Below are positions 47,999 through 57,963 of a DNA stretch of 64,000 nt, piece after piece; the first letter of the stretch is position 1; each line of letters opens with the position of its first letter. This DNA is from Mantis religiosa (Eukaryota; Arthropoda; Insecta; Mantodea; Mantidae), in assembly GCA_030765055.1 (NCBI GenBank), contig JAUKNK010000326.1, forward strand, positions 616,501-680,500. Reading direction: 5' to 3'. Position numbers and translations under genes: made by a program. The notes under the pieces were generated by a model that saw nothing but the letters and a program-made list of their open reading frames with translations, was not told where the DNA came from and searched no databases.

Positions 47999-50840
47999 CC
48001 TTTTATGGGTACATTGTCAATTTCATTATATGATCTTATAATAAGAGTTTTGGTACTTGTATCCAGTTATACCAACAAATATCTATAAATACCTTTTCTT
48101 CTCAGAAATGTCAGCTGAGTCATAGCACTGAAACGTATATGACGTTTGTTGCGCTACTAGAGTTGGCAAAACACTTGCTCACCCAAGTGTTTAGCACATT
48201 AATTTGTTAAATGTGATGCTAGTAATATAATTATTGTTATGTGCTAAATAATGCACTTATTTCATGTTCATCAATAAAATTATTTGCAAAAAGTATTACA
48301 GATAAAATATCAGAGTATTCTAAACCTAAGCAATGTTCAAATCAATTAAGACCCTGACGCTATATCATAGTTTAGTCATTTCATTCTCCTTAAATGGTCA
48401 GTATATCAGTAAGCAGCAAGACAAAGTCATAGAATTAGATAAGAAGATTGTCCCAACGTTTTGCTAAATAGCGCCCCTTTAGCTGATTTTTGTTGTATTT
48501 AGCTGATATTTTCCTACATTTAGCTTTATTTACAATGAATCACTTCGACTTGTACTATTTGGTAATGTTTCAATGACCGGTTTCGATACGTTGTTTTGTT
48601 TTAATACAGATGTATTCTATTCCCTTATCACTTAACGTTTAGTAACCAAACCTAACCTAACAATACCTCCACTTGACCTAGACCTAAGTTAGAGTATTTC
48701 TCTACCATCTATTCAATATAGCCATTTTATGATTTATTCTAAACCCTCGCATGTATCCTTTAAAAATTTTTGATATATCATTGGTATTTTGTTGCTCTTT
48801 TATCTCCTTTTTCTGTGTTCTGGGTGCTAGTACTTTGAGGCACTAATACACTTAATTACGCCTTTCTTCAACTTCTCATAAATATTTTACCATATTACCA
48901 AGTAGCTTGGAACTTTCTCTTATGTATTTCTGACTACTGCTATTAGTATTCTCTAACTTACAAGATGTATTTAATGAATACTAAACTGTAAGTACTTGAA
49001 CTTAGTATCATCCACCGATAGTTTTAAATCATTGATACACAAGGATAGATATATAGAAAACTAAAGTTAATAAGCCTGTGAAGAAAAATACTTCAAAACA
49101 AACACACGTCTAGTTCAGATTGGGTTAGTTTAGACTTAGAAAAGTGTTATCCACATTGAAGGTTAATCTGAAATAGCAGAAGCATACAGAGTATTTGCAT
49201 AATATGATTAAACATCAGTAAAATGCTGTAGCAATATACAAACTGTAGATCATAAGTACTTCAACAACAAAGACTACAGTGACTTTCAAATGTTTGTCCT
49301 TCAGGACTATCAGGCAGCTAATCGGAGTCTTTGTGCTTTGCCACATTGCATTCTACGTTTCTGTAAAGGAAATATAACGTATATTTAAATACAATCCACC
49401 AAGAGCTACTGATTAAATATAATTAACCACAATAACGTTCACTAAGAAAGGCTAATGCATAATACACCATCAGTTAAATAAGTCGAGTACCTCACAAGAT
49501 GGAACAATACCAGATCCAAATATGATTTACTACAATAAACTTTAGCTTCTTATATTTTGTAAAATATCTCTTAATGTTTAGATCACATTTCGATATTTAT
49601 ATTGGCATATCAACAAATTTTGTTCTTGAAATCCGTAGTAATAAATGTGAGAGCCTCTTATATTTCATCCGTAATATAAAGCTGAAAAATCCTTTTTCCA
49701 ATCTTTAGCATTTACAATTTATGTTAAAATATTTCAAGAGTTTTTAATTCCCGTAAAGTGTTCCAGATAGAGGATATCTACTGATTTGGAAATTCTGTAC
49801 CTACATCTAACTTGAGGATATGAGTTCTTGTTTTTGTGGCAAGTTAATTACAATCGGACGGAGAGACAGACTGCGTGTCCTAAATCACTAAGGACATAAC
49901 ATTTATTTACCTAAGTTTTATTTTTATGTGATCTACAACGCTGTCTGGTGGACTATACCTACTGCAACTATAAACACACAAATTTTATGTGACTGCATGA
50001 CTCACAAACAATATATATGGTATCAAGATACCATATTTTTGATATATCTACTTGATTCAAAAATATACCTCCTGGCTTTTCTGATAACGAACTAGGAAGT
50101 CTCAATCATAGTGAAATACATCTATAATAAATGTGAGATATTAAGTCGTGACATATATATAAAATCTACTAATTAAATGCAATGCACATTGTGTTCAAAC
50201 GGTAACTAATGTCAAATATTTGATCTCATTGTCAGATTTCTAGATACTTTTCTATTCTTTAAAATCATAAGCTCAATTCTCCTGTTACTTGTAATTCATG
50301 GGAATAACAACAAACTTGAAAGACGGGATATAGCGAGCCGCTTGTTAACTAAAACTTCAGTCTCCTATATCACTGTTGTATATACAACGAAATATGTAAT
50401 TAAACTGTTTGTATAAACGTTGACATAAACTTGAATCAAGTACAAAAGTAAGACTTTGTAGAAGACGGGGTTAAGAAATTTGTATGACTGTAATACATTA
50501 ACCTAACCTTGTAAGTATATATTATATAGAACACGTCATTTTAGTTTACGTTGGTTCTGGTTGACAAAGTATTCAATAATGAATCATTTGACCTAACTCT
50601 CCTCTCTTTCAATAGATGGCTCTGTAAGCGTTATATTATTGCGCAGTGTAAGACTTCTACCTAACTACAATGTTTTATAACAAATTATAATTATGTTGAT
50701 AAGTTTTAGCTTATAACTAACTGGTTTTTGTTGATTAGGGATAAAAAGTATCTGGTGCATATACTTAGACAACAGCAACCGAACAAAACTTTTGTCTTTG
50801 GGAGGGAAAGTGACCTAAATGTAGAATATCTGGAAATCTG
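47999..50840. repeat. Modules C, E, D1, I and D2, copy 4
   Basis: C lies at 48,000-48,200, E at 48,200-49,550, D1 at 49,555-49,770, I at 49,830-50,110 and D2 at 50,110-50,840. The order is the same as in 41.4-44.4 kb. No gene is seen. Confidence 0.75.
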
Positions 50841-51149
50841 TGAAACATGGTCGCTTTTTTTATAATCTACCAAGAGTTGTTGGTCTCAAAATTAAACAAA
50901 ATTCAATTAAGACTCAGTTCAAATCAAAATCAGTATTTCTTCGCCAGGGTGCTAGAGATAGCATTCTATCCTTCTAGAGGAGTCAATAAACTACCTCATA
51001 TTCAATCCAACATCCTCAAAGAAAAACACCCATCCTAACACATCCCGAAAAGAAAATCCTATCTGTGGTGAAACCCAATCCTGGGTGGGCACACAGCAAC
51101 AATCTTCAGGCTAACACAAGCCTACCAGTACCTGCGAGCGAGTGGTCGT
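50841..51149. mobile_element. Insertion between modules D2 and J, family unknown
   Basis: This segment is absent from the D2-J junctions near 32.18 kb. The frame 50,847-51,038 (+) is unlike anything I recognise; its composition suggests a retroelement fragment. Confidence 0.35.
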
Positions 51150-51901
51150 TTTTCATAGGTGCATTGTCAATTTCAGTCATCAAACTGATACTTGCGTCAA
51201 TTTCCAAAAACAACAGAGGTATTACAATATTAAAAGGCGCTCATGTGCAAAGCAAAATAACAATTGAAAGCGAACTTTACAATCGTAGTTTTCATTATTT
51301 TGCAGTTTTAAGCGTGATGTCTCTCACAATGTTCCAAACACAATATTCGTTTGGCTTGTGCAAAGTCTTGTTTTGGTAGAGTTTATGGTGAACTCCATGC
51401 GAGGCGTAACTCTTTACCACGTGTCGTAGCCCGTAGTTTGCTTGTTTCCACTTGTACGTGGAACAGAGATAGGGCCAGATGGCTCTGCACTTCTCGATGA
51501 GGGTTTGACGTTCATGTCGTAGGGCTTGGTATTTGGCAGCCAAAACTACATTTCGATGTTATCGATGGCTAATACATATTTTAGGCTTGAGTTTGCTGTC
51601 TTCAAGAGGCTTAAAATCCTTTTCAGGTAGCAAGCTTTCACTTTTTCTATTGTTGTCAGGTCACTGCTACCTGCAGAACTCTTGAAGCACGTTATAGAGA
51701 TCATGCCATTGTGCTGCGAGGCCTGTGTAGCCATAAGGGGTCATCGCACCCCATATTAACCAATTAGCGCCATTGTCATTGTGGAAGTGATTGTCGGATA
51801 TTGTGCTTGTGCAAAATTGTGTAAAATGAGGTCAAAACTGTCTATTTCTTATTATTCTTACATTCCAGGTCCTGTGTGGTGTATTTGTAGCAGTATACCC
51901 C
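51150..51901. repeat. Module J, copy 3, up to the Polinton edge
   Basis: It matches 32,181-33,000. Similarity to the other two J copies is lost close to 51,900, which helps to place the left edge of the Polinton. Confidence 0.7.
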
Positions 51902-52338
51902 AGTAGTATACAATTGAGCGTTTCAGCACAGTGTAGATAAGATGTTGAACTCTCCTCTGTGTTAATATATGAGTGATGTAGAATGCTCATTGATTTAGAA
52001 CTCTCCCATATGAAAATCGAGTTGTAAAAGAAGGGGAGTGTTGGCGTAGTGCCGTTCTCCCCTGTGCAGTGAGATGTTTTTGAGGGTTGGGGTGATGATG
52101 ATGATGATGATTGTGTGTGTGTGTATGTGTGTGTGTGTGTGTGTGATGTGTAATGTGTGATGGGTGGGATGGGTAACGGGGGTTCCGGGGATGTTTGAAT
52201 TAAATGTGAATTCTTTTCGATGTGTGTGTGCTTGAACTCTCATGTATGAATATCGAAGTCTAGGGTTTGATATTGTGATGGGGCGGGGTGGGTAACGGGG
52301 CTTCCGGGGATGTTTGAATTAAATGTGAATTCTTTTCG

Positions 52339-52339
<1 letters not shown>

Positions 52340-52391
<52 letters not shown>
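52340..52391. repeat. (TG)n microsatellite
   Basis: Twenty-six TG/GT units inside the second subterminal repeat. The same place in the first unit has only four to five. Confidence 0.98.
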
Positions 52392-52393
<2 letters not shown>

Positions 52394-52775
52394 TGAACTC
52401 TCATGTATGAATATCGAGTGTAGGGTTTGATATCTATTACGTTTAGTGTATGATATATGATGCAGTATCGTTATTCTTTAGATAAAAGAATATCGAGAGA
52501 AAGATTAGGTATGTTTACTGGGAGAGATTTATGAAAATAAATGTAATAAGACATTCTGGTAAGGGGTGTTCCCTATGCAGAATCTCTCCTTGAGCTATTG
52601 TATCCAAGAGCGATGTAAAGGTTAAGAAAAGGTTAAATTCCATTCCCACATCGAGGTACGAGAAAATATAAATCAATTCCACATTGAAGTATAAGGGTGA
52701 TGACGTGTTGTCATTCCTCAAGATTTGTGTATATGTGAGTAAATTCGAATTAACAGGTCTCACCCTGTCCCGCCC

Positions 52776-52920
52776 GCTCGGGAACGAACGTGTCCTCACT
52801 TCACACAAACCCTCCGTACGTTAAGTACAATCGACGATAGGATGGGGAGGGGGGAGACAGGTATGATCACGTTTCATCACCCATCTGCTCACTAGGGAAC
52901 GAATGCATTCTCACTTCACA
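52776..52920 (+). promoter_or_regulatory. Direct repeat upstream of the first Polinton gene
   Basis: 52,776-52,806 and 52,887-52,920 share GCTC, GGAACGAA and TCTCACTTCACA (TCCTCACTTCACA in the first), 111 bp apart. The second copy ends 13 bp before the ATG of the three-exon gene. A role in its transcription is inferred from position only. Confidence 0.4.
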
Positions 52921-52933
52921 TCGCAACGTCAAG

Positions 52934-53601
52934 ATGAGTGGAACAACAACACCTATCATTGAAAGTGATACCAGATTCTGGGAGAATCTACGCAATTTCG
53001 AAGATTTGCAAAAGCATTGGGTTGAGCACCACGATGAAACGTGTGATGGAAAGATGCATCAAGTGATTTGCAAGAATCCTTCCCATCATGATTCGATCAC
53101 ATCTTATGCTCAATGCGGAAAGAATTGTAAAGTGTATCTCGGGTAAGTAGAATTATAATTGTGCGTTAACGTGAAAGTGTTGTTATGTGTTATATAACTA
53201 ATGATAAATATGTTTATTTCAGTAAAGCCCAAAGTGAAGATGTGGCATGCCAGTCCGAACAGGATCAAGGTGAAGATGTGTGCGGTCCGTACAATGATCG
53301 TCCGTTTAAGGATATCGGTACATCGAAACCCGAGGAGGAAGTCATAGAAAAGTGAGTATAAAATAATAAGAGTTTTACGTTAACAAGTGTATTAAATATT
53401 CACGATGTTGAGACATAGTTCGTGTATGTCCGCAGATCCAGTAAGAAAGGAGACAAGAAAAAGAAGAAGACGAACTGCAAACCGAGAATCGTCAAAGCCA
53501 AGAAGACGTTCGATCAAGACAGTTTCATCATAATGATGTTCGAACCCTTCACACCCTTCGCAGAAGAAGTAGAGGAGGAAGTTGCGAGTGATGGTAAATA
53601 G
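52934..53601 (+). CDS. Three-exon Polinton gene, product unknown (167 residues)
   Basis: The proposed exons are 52,934-53,142, 53,223-53,351 and 53,436-53,601. Donors read CGG/GTAAGT and AAA/GTGAGT; acceptors read TTTCAG and CCGCAG. Both introns are about 80 bp and both are phase 2, and the joined frame stays open to TAG at 53,599. Exon 1 is rich in His and Cys (HWVEHHDETC, HQVICKNPSHHD, QCGKNC), which could bind zinc. Exon 2 is acidic. Exon 3 starts with a lysine run (SSKKGDKKKKKTNC) and ends acidic (AEEVEEEVASDGK). I do not recognise the family; the basic segment could bind DNA or RNA or act in nuclear import. Its stop overlaps the ATG of the next gene by a few bases. Confidence 0.6.
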
Positions 53602-54079
53602 TGTGTGCATGAACGATAACGACATCTCCATCAGCGTTGACTTTCGTGTGAACATAGGATTATACAATGAACTCCCATCACTTTACATTAAAGCCACACA
53701 TGACGATACGTTTGTGTATATTACAAAAGAGGATTGGGAGGTAATAATGTCAAATTTGTGTGTTTTGGATACGTATCTGAAAGATGGTAAGCATCCATGT
53801 GCACCGTACAGTGAAAATATAATATATGCATTTAATATAATGTTATGTATGAATAAGATGCAAGAAATAACGTTTGTGAATACATGTTTAAATGTGGGCA
53901 GTATAAATCTGAATAGTACTGCATTCAATGGACTTAAAAGACTAATTCCATATATTGAAAGAAATTTATATCAGTTGTATGATATTCATAAATCATTATG
54001 TTCATATGATGCAAAAAGCAGGAGTGCAAGGAAGAGGATATTGGAGATGTATGTTAAAGTCAATAAAAAGATAATTTGA
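53591..54079 (+). CDS. Polinton gene of unknown function (about 162 residues)
   Basis: The ATG at 53,591 overlaps the stop of the preceding gene; a second ATG at 53,609 (MNDNDISISVDFRV) is also possible. The product is of mixed composition, with a probable beta-rich N-terminal part (VNIGLYNELPSLYIK, TFVYITKEDWEVI) and a helical, basic C-terminus (RSARKRILEMYVKVNKK). I see no catalytic motif or membrane segment. Its position left of the capsid gene and its intact frame suggest a virion or accessory role, but this is only inference. AATAAA at 54,062-54,067 lies across the end of the frame and may be its polyadenylation signal. Confidence 0.6.
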   Translation: MVNSVCMNDNDISISVDFRVNIGLYNELPSLYIKATHDDTFVYITKEDWEVIMSNLCVLDTYLKDGKHPCAPYSENIIYAFNIMLCMNKMQEITFVNTCLNVGSINLNSTAFNGLKRLIPYIERNLYQLYDIHKSLCSYDAKSRSARKRILEMYVKVNKKII

Positions 54080-54090
54080 ATTTGTAATGT

Positions 54091-54100
54091 TTTATTTATT
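54091..54100 (-). terminator. Polyadenylation signals for the capsid-gene transcript
   Basis: Two overlapping AATAAA hexamers on the minus strand lie 5-9 bp beyond the stop codon of the capsid frame. The convergent plus-strand gene ends only 25 bp away. Confidence 0.5.
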
Positions 54101-54104
54101 ACAC

Positions 54105-55313
54105 CTATATGATAGATTGTACAACATGAGTTAATGGTTTATAAGTGAATAATTTATCATGAATAATTAAACAGAATAATGAAGTTTGTGCAGGAAAATT
54201 TGACGATGCTTGAACTTCCAATCTGTCATTCACTGCCCCCGTCACAGTATCCTCAGGTTGATGAGAGCAATCGATGACGAAGAGCGGTGCATATTTCAGA
54301 AAGTCATTCCTTTTCAAAAGAGGGTAATTCTCCTTTCCATAGTAGGATGACTGAAATTTGGAATATTGATCATACAGAGATGCAAATTTCGAATTGGCGA
54401 AATCCAAATTCATATCGTGATAGGGGTAAGATTCACTGTTGAGATAAAGTTTCAGATTGGTGATATTACAATTATCAAATAGAGAAGCATCCTTAGCGAG
54501 ATGATTCAATCTATCCACTTGTGCACCGACTATGACGAAACGTGGTTTTTCAAGTTTAGTCGTGGTTGCAATGTTCCATGTGAACGCTTTAGTTTGAGGT
54601 ACAGCAGGTTGAGTGTGAAGGTCCAAGGTTCGAAATGCGACGTGTAGAGGTTTATCCGATTTGACGAGTTTAAGTTTATCAACTCGTTCAGAATCTGAAA
54701 GTCGAAGTACAGGCATCCTCCATTCGAGTCTAGTTAGTTGTATGGTTGTAGGATCGTTTCCAATGATACAATTATTAGAATCCTTAGATCTAATGAGAAT
54801 AAGTTCAAACCTGCTATTAAGTATGACCTCCTTGTGATCGTCGGCGAAACCCAGCAACATCGAAAGAGGAACGATAGCATTGAAGATACCATTCGATGTA
54901 TTCACGATGTCTACCACACCTCCAGGATAGATCCATCCAGCATTTAGTAAACGATTCGATTCCAGTTCATTCAGTGCAGCATAGTTACGCATCGTTGATG
55001 AAATGCCCGGATTCCTAGTTCTATCAATAGTCGTTCCATTCATATCCAGACGAATCTCATCGAATAGGAATGCCATAGCATTGTTACTCAATTTCGATGT
55101 GGCAACGGTGCCGTCGGGTTTAGTGAGAGTCCCCTCAATGTAGAGATAACTTCTACTAGGAAGCGTGTACAAATCTTCAGCTTGACATGGAATTCTAATT
55201 TAATCGTTCACATCGAGAGCTGACGTATTGTACGGTAGGAATACGTGTTCCTCCTCCTTACTGATCTTATCATCAAAGGTCGGAATCCCGGTCACGTCCA
55301 ACACATCCATCAT
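54105..55313 (-). pseudogene. MCP: Major capsid protein (double-jelly-roll type), interrupted by a stop codon
   Basis: The minus-strand frame runs from ATG at 55,311-55,313 to TAG at 54,105-54,107, about 402 codons, with an in-frame TAA at 55,200-55,202 (codon 38). The same frame continues beyond the stop without change of character. The downstream part has the features of Polinton/adintovirus capsid proteins: an opening on cell-surface-virus style strands (RSYLYIEGTL), the segment FDEIRLDMNGTTIDRTRN, then LNELESNRLLNAGWIY and a beta-rich second half (FVIVGAQVDRLNHLAKDASL, LKLYLNSESYPYHD). It would form the icosahedral shell as trimers. Its length is at the short end of the family. The stop means that full-length capsid protein is not made from this copy unless it is read through. 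Confidence 0.8.
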
Positions 55314-55430
55314 AGAACCTTGAAGCCTAAGTTAGCGAGAAATCTTCGATTAGACGATGTGATTAGCTTGCGGGTCGATGATCGAGTAGAGGTCAATCTC
55401 GAGAGATGTTTTTTAATATAGCATCGTCTC

Positions 55431-56138
55431 TTAAAACTTATACCCATTACGACGTATGTGCAATCGTACAGTGATGGTTTCGTTCCTGAAATCTAACTTA
55501 TCGCCGTTCTGGTCTACCACTCTAATGTCGAGATGATCAATGAGATTCGTATCGATGATTGGTAAATATATAGGACTTGATGGTTCCTGCGAAATATGAT
55601 AACCTGGAGGTACCGATGGGAAAAATTCATACAGAGAATGACCACTTTTACCATTGATGAAAGATCCCGTTGCAAGACTACACTCGATACGTATGATGCT
55701 GACCTTGAATATGTTAACCAAATCATTAGACTCGGTCAGCACGTTTGCCGGTACCCTCTGTTTAGAGGTGAAACCGAGAAGTGAAGCAATAGATCTCTCA
55801 CGACTAAAGTCGTTAATATAGGGAGATTGAATTTCTGATTTCATGGTGTTATTATTAGCACGTAGAATAAAGTCGTCACCGATGTCGAGAGTATCCTTGA
55901 TCAATCTGGCGATATCATCCAATTCATAAGTACCCGGTGGAATTACTATACGTTCGACTTTTCCATCGCGAACGTAATGGAATAGATTATTACTCTCGTC
56001 CACATTCGGAATCGAGTAAAAAGTCTCAAAATTCAATAGAGCTATCTCGTAATGTCCGTTAGGATCCAGATGTAACGGTGGATTTAGAAATGTAGAGAAG
56101 CTGGTATCACTACCACTCACGGTGATCGTGTAACTCAT
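55431..56138 (-). CDS. Penton-like minor capsid protein (single jelly roll)
   Basis: An intact 235-residue frame. The N-terminus (MSYTITVSGSDTSFSTFLNP, PLHLDPNGHYEIALLNFETF) and the middle (IVIPPGTYELDDIARLIKDT) are typical of the smaller capsid protein of Polintons and adintoviruses, which is thought to occupy the fivefold vertices. The C-terminus is beta-rich (NETITVRLHIRRNGYKF). The start overlaps the end of the protease frame by 29 bp and the stop lies 117 bp before the capsid ATG. The three genes probably share a minus-strand transcript or closely spaced promoters. The assignment rests on sequence style and on gene neighbourhood. Confidence 0.75.
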   Translation of the reverse strand: MSYTITVSGSDTSFSTFLNPPLHLDPNGHYEIALLNFETFYSIPNVDESNNLFHYVRDGKVERIVIPPGTYELDDIARLIKDTLDIGDDFILRANNNTMKSEIQSPYINDFSRERSIASLLGFTSKQRVPANVLTESNDLVNIFKVSIIRIECSLATGSFINGKSGHSLYEFFPSVPPGYHISQEPSSPIYLPIIDTNLIDHLDIRVVDQNGDKLDFRNETITVRLHIRRNGYKF

Positions 56139-56480
56139 CGAGGAGAAACTGAAGGCACAAGTGACCGCAAATCACAGAATCGAATTCTTGAAATCTCGTC
56201 ATATTATATAGGAGCTTGACACCCGAAACGTACGTTTCTATCTCTTCCGGAGGTCTCAGATCGCCGAAACTGTCAAAGTAGTAGGCAACGTCACCATCCT
56301 TACGTACAGCAACCCAATGTGTACCAGGGTTATTTGATGTATCCAGATTCACTACTATTCTCTCATAGTATCGAGGATGTGGAGGTAGTTTATCGATCAT
56401 GTAGACACCTCTAAAATGTGGAATGTGTAGACGTCGTGCATACGAATCGATCTCGTTAGCACTCAGGGCTTTTTCCGGGA
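56110..56480 (-). CDS. PRO: Adenain-like cysteine protease (maturation protease), start unclear
   Basis: From the first ATG (56,398-56,400) the frame has 96 residues with the full catalytic set: His28 in GTHWVAV, Asp43 in YYFDSFG, Gln71, and Cys78 in ICGHLCLQFLL. This is the Ulp1/adenain fold used to cut virion precursors. The conserved family N-terminus (ANEIDSYARRLHIPHFRGVY) lies upstream of that ATG in the same frame, and the frame stays open to a TAG near 56,530, inside the 3' part of the phospholipase gene, without any ATG. The real start may be a spliced exon or a non-ATG codon. I have drawn the gene to about 56,480. The 3' end overlaps the penton-like gene. Confidence 0.88.
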
Positions 56481-57101
56481 TAAATATAGGCCTCGCCCCG
56501 AGTTTTTTGATCGAAGATATAATCCTCTACCCTTACGACGTCTCTTACGGCGAAGACCTTTGCCCTGAGCCAAAGATTCCATGCGCTCGTTGTGACGTGT
56601 TAATTCCGCAAGTTGTTTTGCATCCGAACGTTTCTTATTGACAGCCGTAGCAATCTGAGCAGCACCTCCAGCTAGACCACCTGCTGCACCTAGAGCTGCT
56701 AAAAGTGGTAGCAAAGGTAAGAAACCACCTCTCTTGTTGCGACGTTTACGCATGCCAGCGCCTGCTGCCAATTTCCCCTTCATAAGTGTAGTCACAAGTC
56801 GAGCTGCAAGTCGTTCGCCCAAAGAAGCGTCGGCAGACTTTACACGTCTCCAAGCTTTCTCTACCAACACCTTATCGGCTAGACGACGAGATTCTGTATC
56901 AGTACTCTCTGCGTAAGCCCGATCGTGATCGAGACACGCTGAATCTAACCCGTTCACCGGTAAGTCACCTCTCTGCAAGCGTTTATGTAGTTTAGTTCCG
57001 GGACCGCAGAAACGATAACCCGGTAAATGTGCCTCAAATGGTAATGAAATAATCAAGGAATTAAGAATTCCCGAACCTTTGCGTGCACGTGTAGAGCGCA
57101 T
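56463..57101 (-). CDS. Phospholipase A2 domain fused to a pX/pVI-like hydrophobic-basic protein
   Basis: An intact frame of 212 residues. Residues 26-64 carry a parvovirus-type phospholipase A2 core: the calcium loop (LPGYRFCGPGTKLHK) and the catalytic pair in DSACLDHDRAY (His59, Asp60), with a conserved Tyr63. Residues 126-153 form a glycine/alanine-rich hydrophobic stretch (GGFLPLLPLLAALGAAGG) like that of adenovirus core or membrane-active precursors. Residues 183-212 are very basic with a doubled RGLYL motif. LAGG followed by A at about residues 143-147 fits the adenain cleavage rule, so the protease next door may separate the parts. A role in breaching a host membrane during particle entry is inferred from the family. 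The start ATG at 57,099-57,101 faces the divergent promoter region. Confidence 0.88.
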   Translation of the reverse strand: MRSTRARKGSGILNSLIISLPFEAHLPGYRFCGPGTKLHKRLQRGDLPVNGLDSACLDHDRAYAESTDTESRRLADKVLVEKAWRRVKSADASLGERLAARLVTTLMKGKLAAGAGMRKRRNKRGGFLPLLPLLAALGAAGGLAGGAAQIATAVNKKRSDAKQLAELTRHNERMESLAQGKGLRRKRRRKGRGLYLRSKNSGRGLYLSRKKP

Positions 57102-57250
57102 GTCTCACTATGAAATAAAAAAGGCAAAACGTGCGCTTTATAAGTATACGATTCCTATGACGATTGGCTAAATCCAGTAAAGACATAGATTGCCCTTATC
57201 ACGAACGAAATAAAAGACAAAACTTATGCTTTATAAGTATTAGTCGCGAT
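57102..57250. promoter_or_regulatory. Divergent promoter region with two 36-bp direct repeats
   Basis: 57,112-57,148 and 57,207-57,241 share GAAATAAAA, CAAAAC and GCTTTATAAGTAT, in that order, about 95 bp apart. TTTATAAGTAT resembles a TATA element. The region separates the minus-strand virion genes from the plus-strand ATPase gene. The repeat suggests shared control of the blocks, which is inference. Confidence 0.55.
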
Positions 57251-57895
57251 ATGGAGATAGTAAAGCAAAAGTGTACGCTACCCATACAGGTGTTAGATTT
57301 CGAGGATGACATTCGCAAAGGACCACACGGTACGTTGTTTCCGAGTAACGTTAGAGCGCTCATACTGGGCAGTTCAAATGCTGGAAAAACGAACGTTTTA
57401 CTCAACCTGCTTATTCACGAGAACGGTCTGAGATTCGAAAACCTCTACATATACTCGAAATCGTTGCAACAACCTAAATATCCATATTTACTCAGGTTAC
57501 TGAGAACTATACCCGATATAGGTGTATTTACGTTCGATGATGGTGATAAAGTGATTCAAACGTCGGATGCTAGAGAAAATTCGATATTCGTATTTGATGA
57601 TGTGATAAATGAAAAACAGGGTAAGATAGCTTCATATTACAGTATGGGTAGACATCGTAATGTCGATGCTATATATTTAGCACAATCATATGCTAAAGTA
57701 CCTAAACATTTAATTAGAGATAATGCAAATATGATTATATTCTTTAGACAGGATAATCTCAATTTAAAACATATATACGAAGATTATGTAAATACCGATA
57801 TGTCCTATGATGAATTTAAGGATATGTGTAAACATATATGGGAGAGTGATGAACGATCCTTTGTTGTTATAGTACCAGAATATCCACTGAATTAG
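57251..57895 (+). CDS. ATPase: Packaging ATPase (FtsK/HerA, A32-like)
   Basis: The frame is open from 57,164, but the ATG at 57,251 (MEIVKQKC) gives the usual start and lies after both promoter-like repeats; 214 residues. Walker A is GSSNAGKT (about residues 40-47) and Walker B is SIFVFDDV (about residues 111-118). A downstream polar motif reads YLAQSYAKVPKHL. These fit the DNA-packaging ATPases of Polintons, adintoviruses and large DNA viruses, which pump the genome into the shell. It is the first gene of a plus-strand series of four with short gaps (68 bp to the next) and is intact. Confidence 0.92.
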   Translation: MEIVKQKCTLPIQVLDFEDDIRKGPHGTLFPSNVRALILGSSNAGKTNVLLNLLIHENGLRFENLYIYSKSLQQPKYPYLLRLLRTIPDIGVFTFDDGDKVIQTSDARENSIFVFDDVINEKQGKIASYYSMGRHRNVDAIYLAQSYAKVPKHLIRDNANMIIFFRQDNLNLKHIYEDYVNTDMSYDEFKDMCKHIWESDERSFVVIVPEYPLN

Positions 57896-57963
57896 GGACG
57901 CTACCGTCACGGTTTTGATCGCTTTATCAGAATGAATAAATAGAATAATCCATCACTTAAGCA

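Larger units (their letters stand above)
51902..52933. repeat. Left terminal region of the Polinton with subterminal repeats
   Basis: There is no gene. Two tandem units start at 52,159 and 52,277 (118-bp offset). Both contain TTCCGGGGATGTTTGAATTA and CTTGAACTCTCATGTATG, and the second is lengthened by a (TG)26 run. Degenerate GAACTCTC motifs also lie at about 51,953 and 51,999. If this is the terminal inverted repeat, a reverse-complement copy must lie right of the window. Confidence 0.6.

Noticed and set aside
52081..52143. A possible CRISPR-like or regulatory array in the TG-rich terminal region
   Set aside because: The repeats are microsatellite and subterminal tandem units, without regular spacers, in a eukaryotic element.
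57164..57250. An upstream start (57,164) for the packaging ATPase
   Set aside because: These 29 codons run through the second promoter-like repeat and have no family-like sequence; ATG 57,251 gives the usual length.
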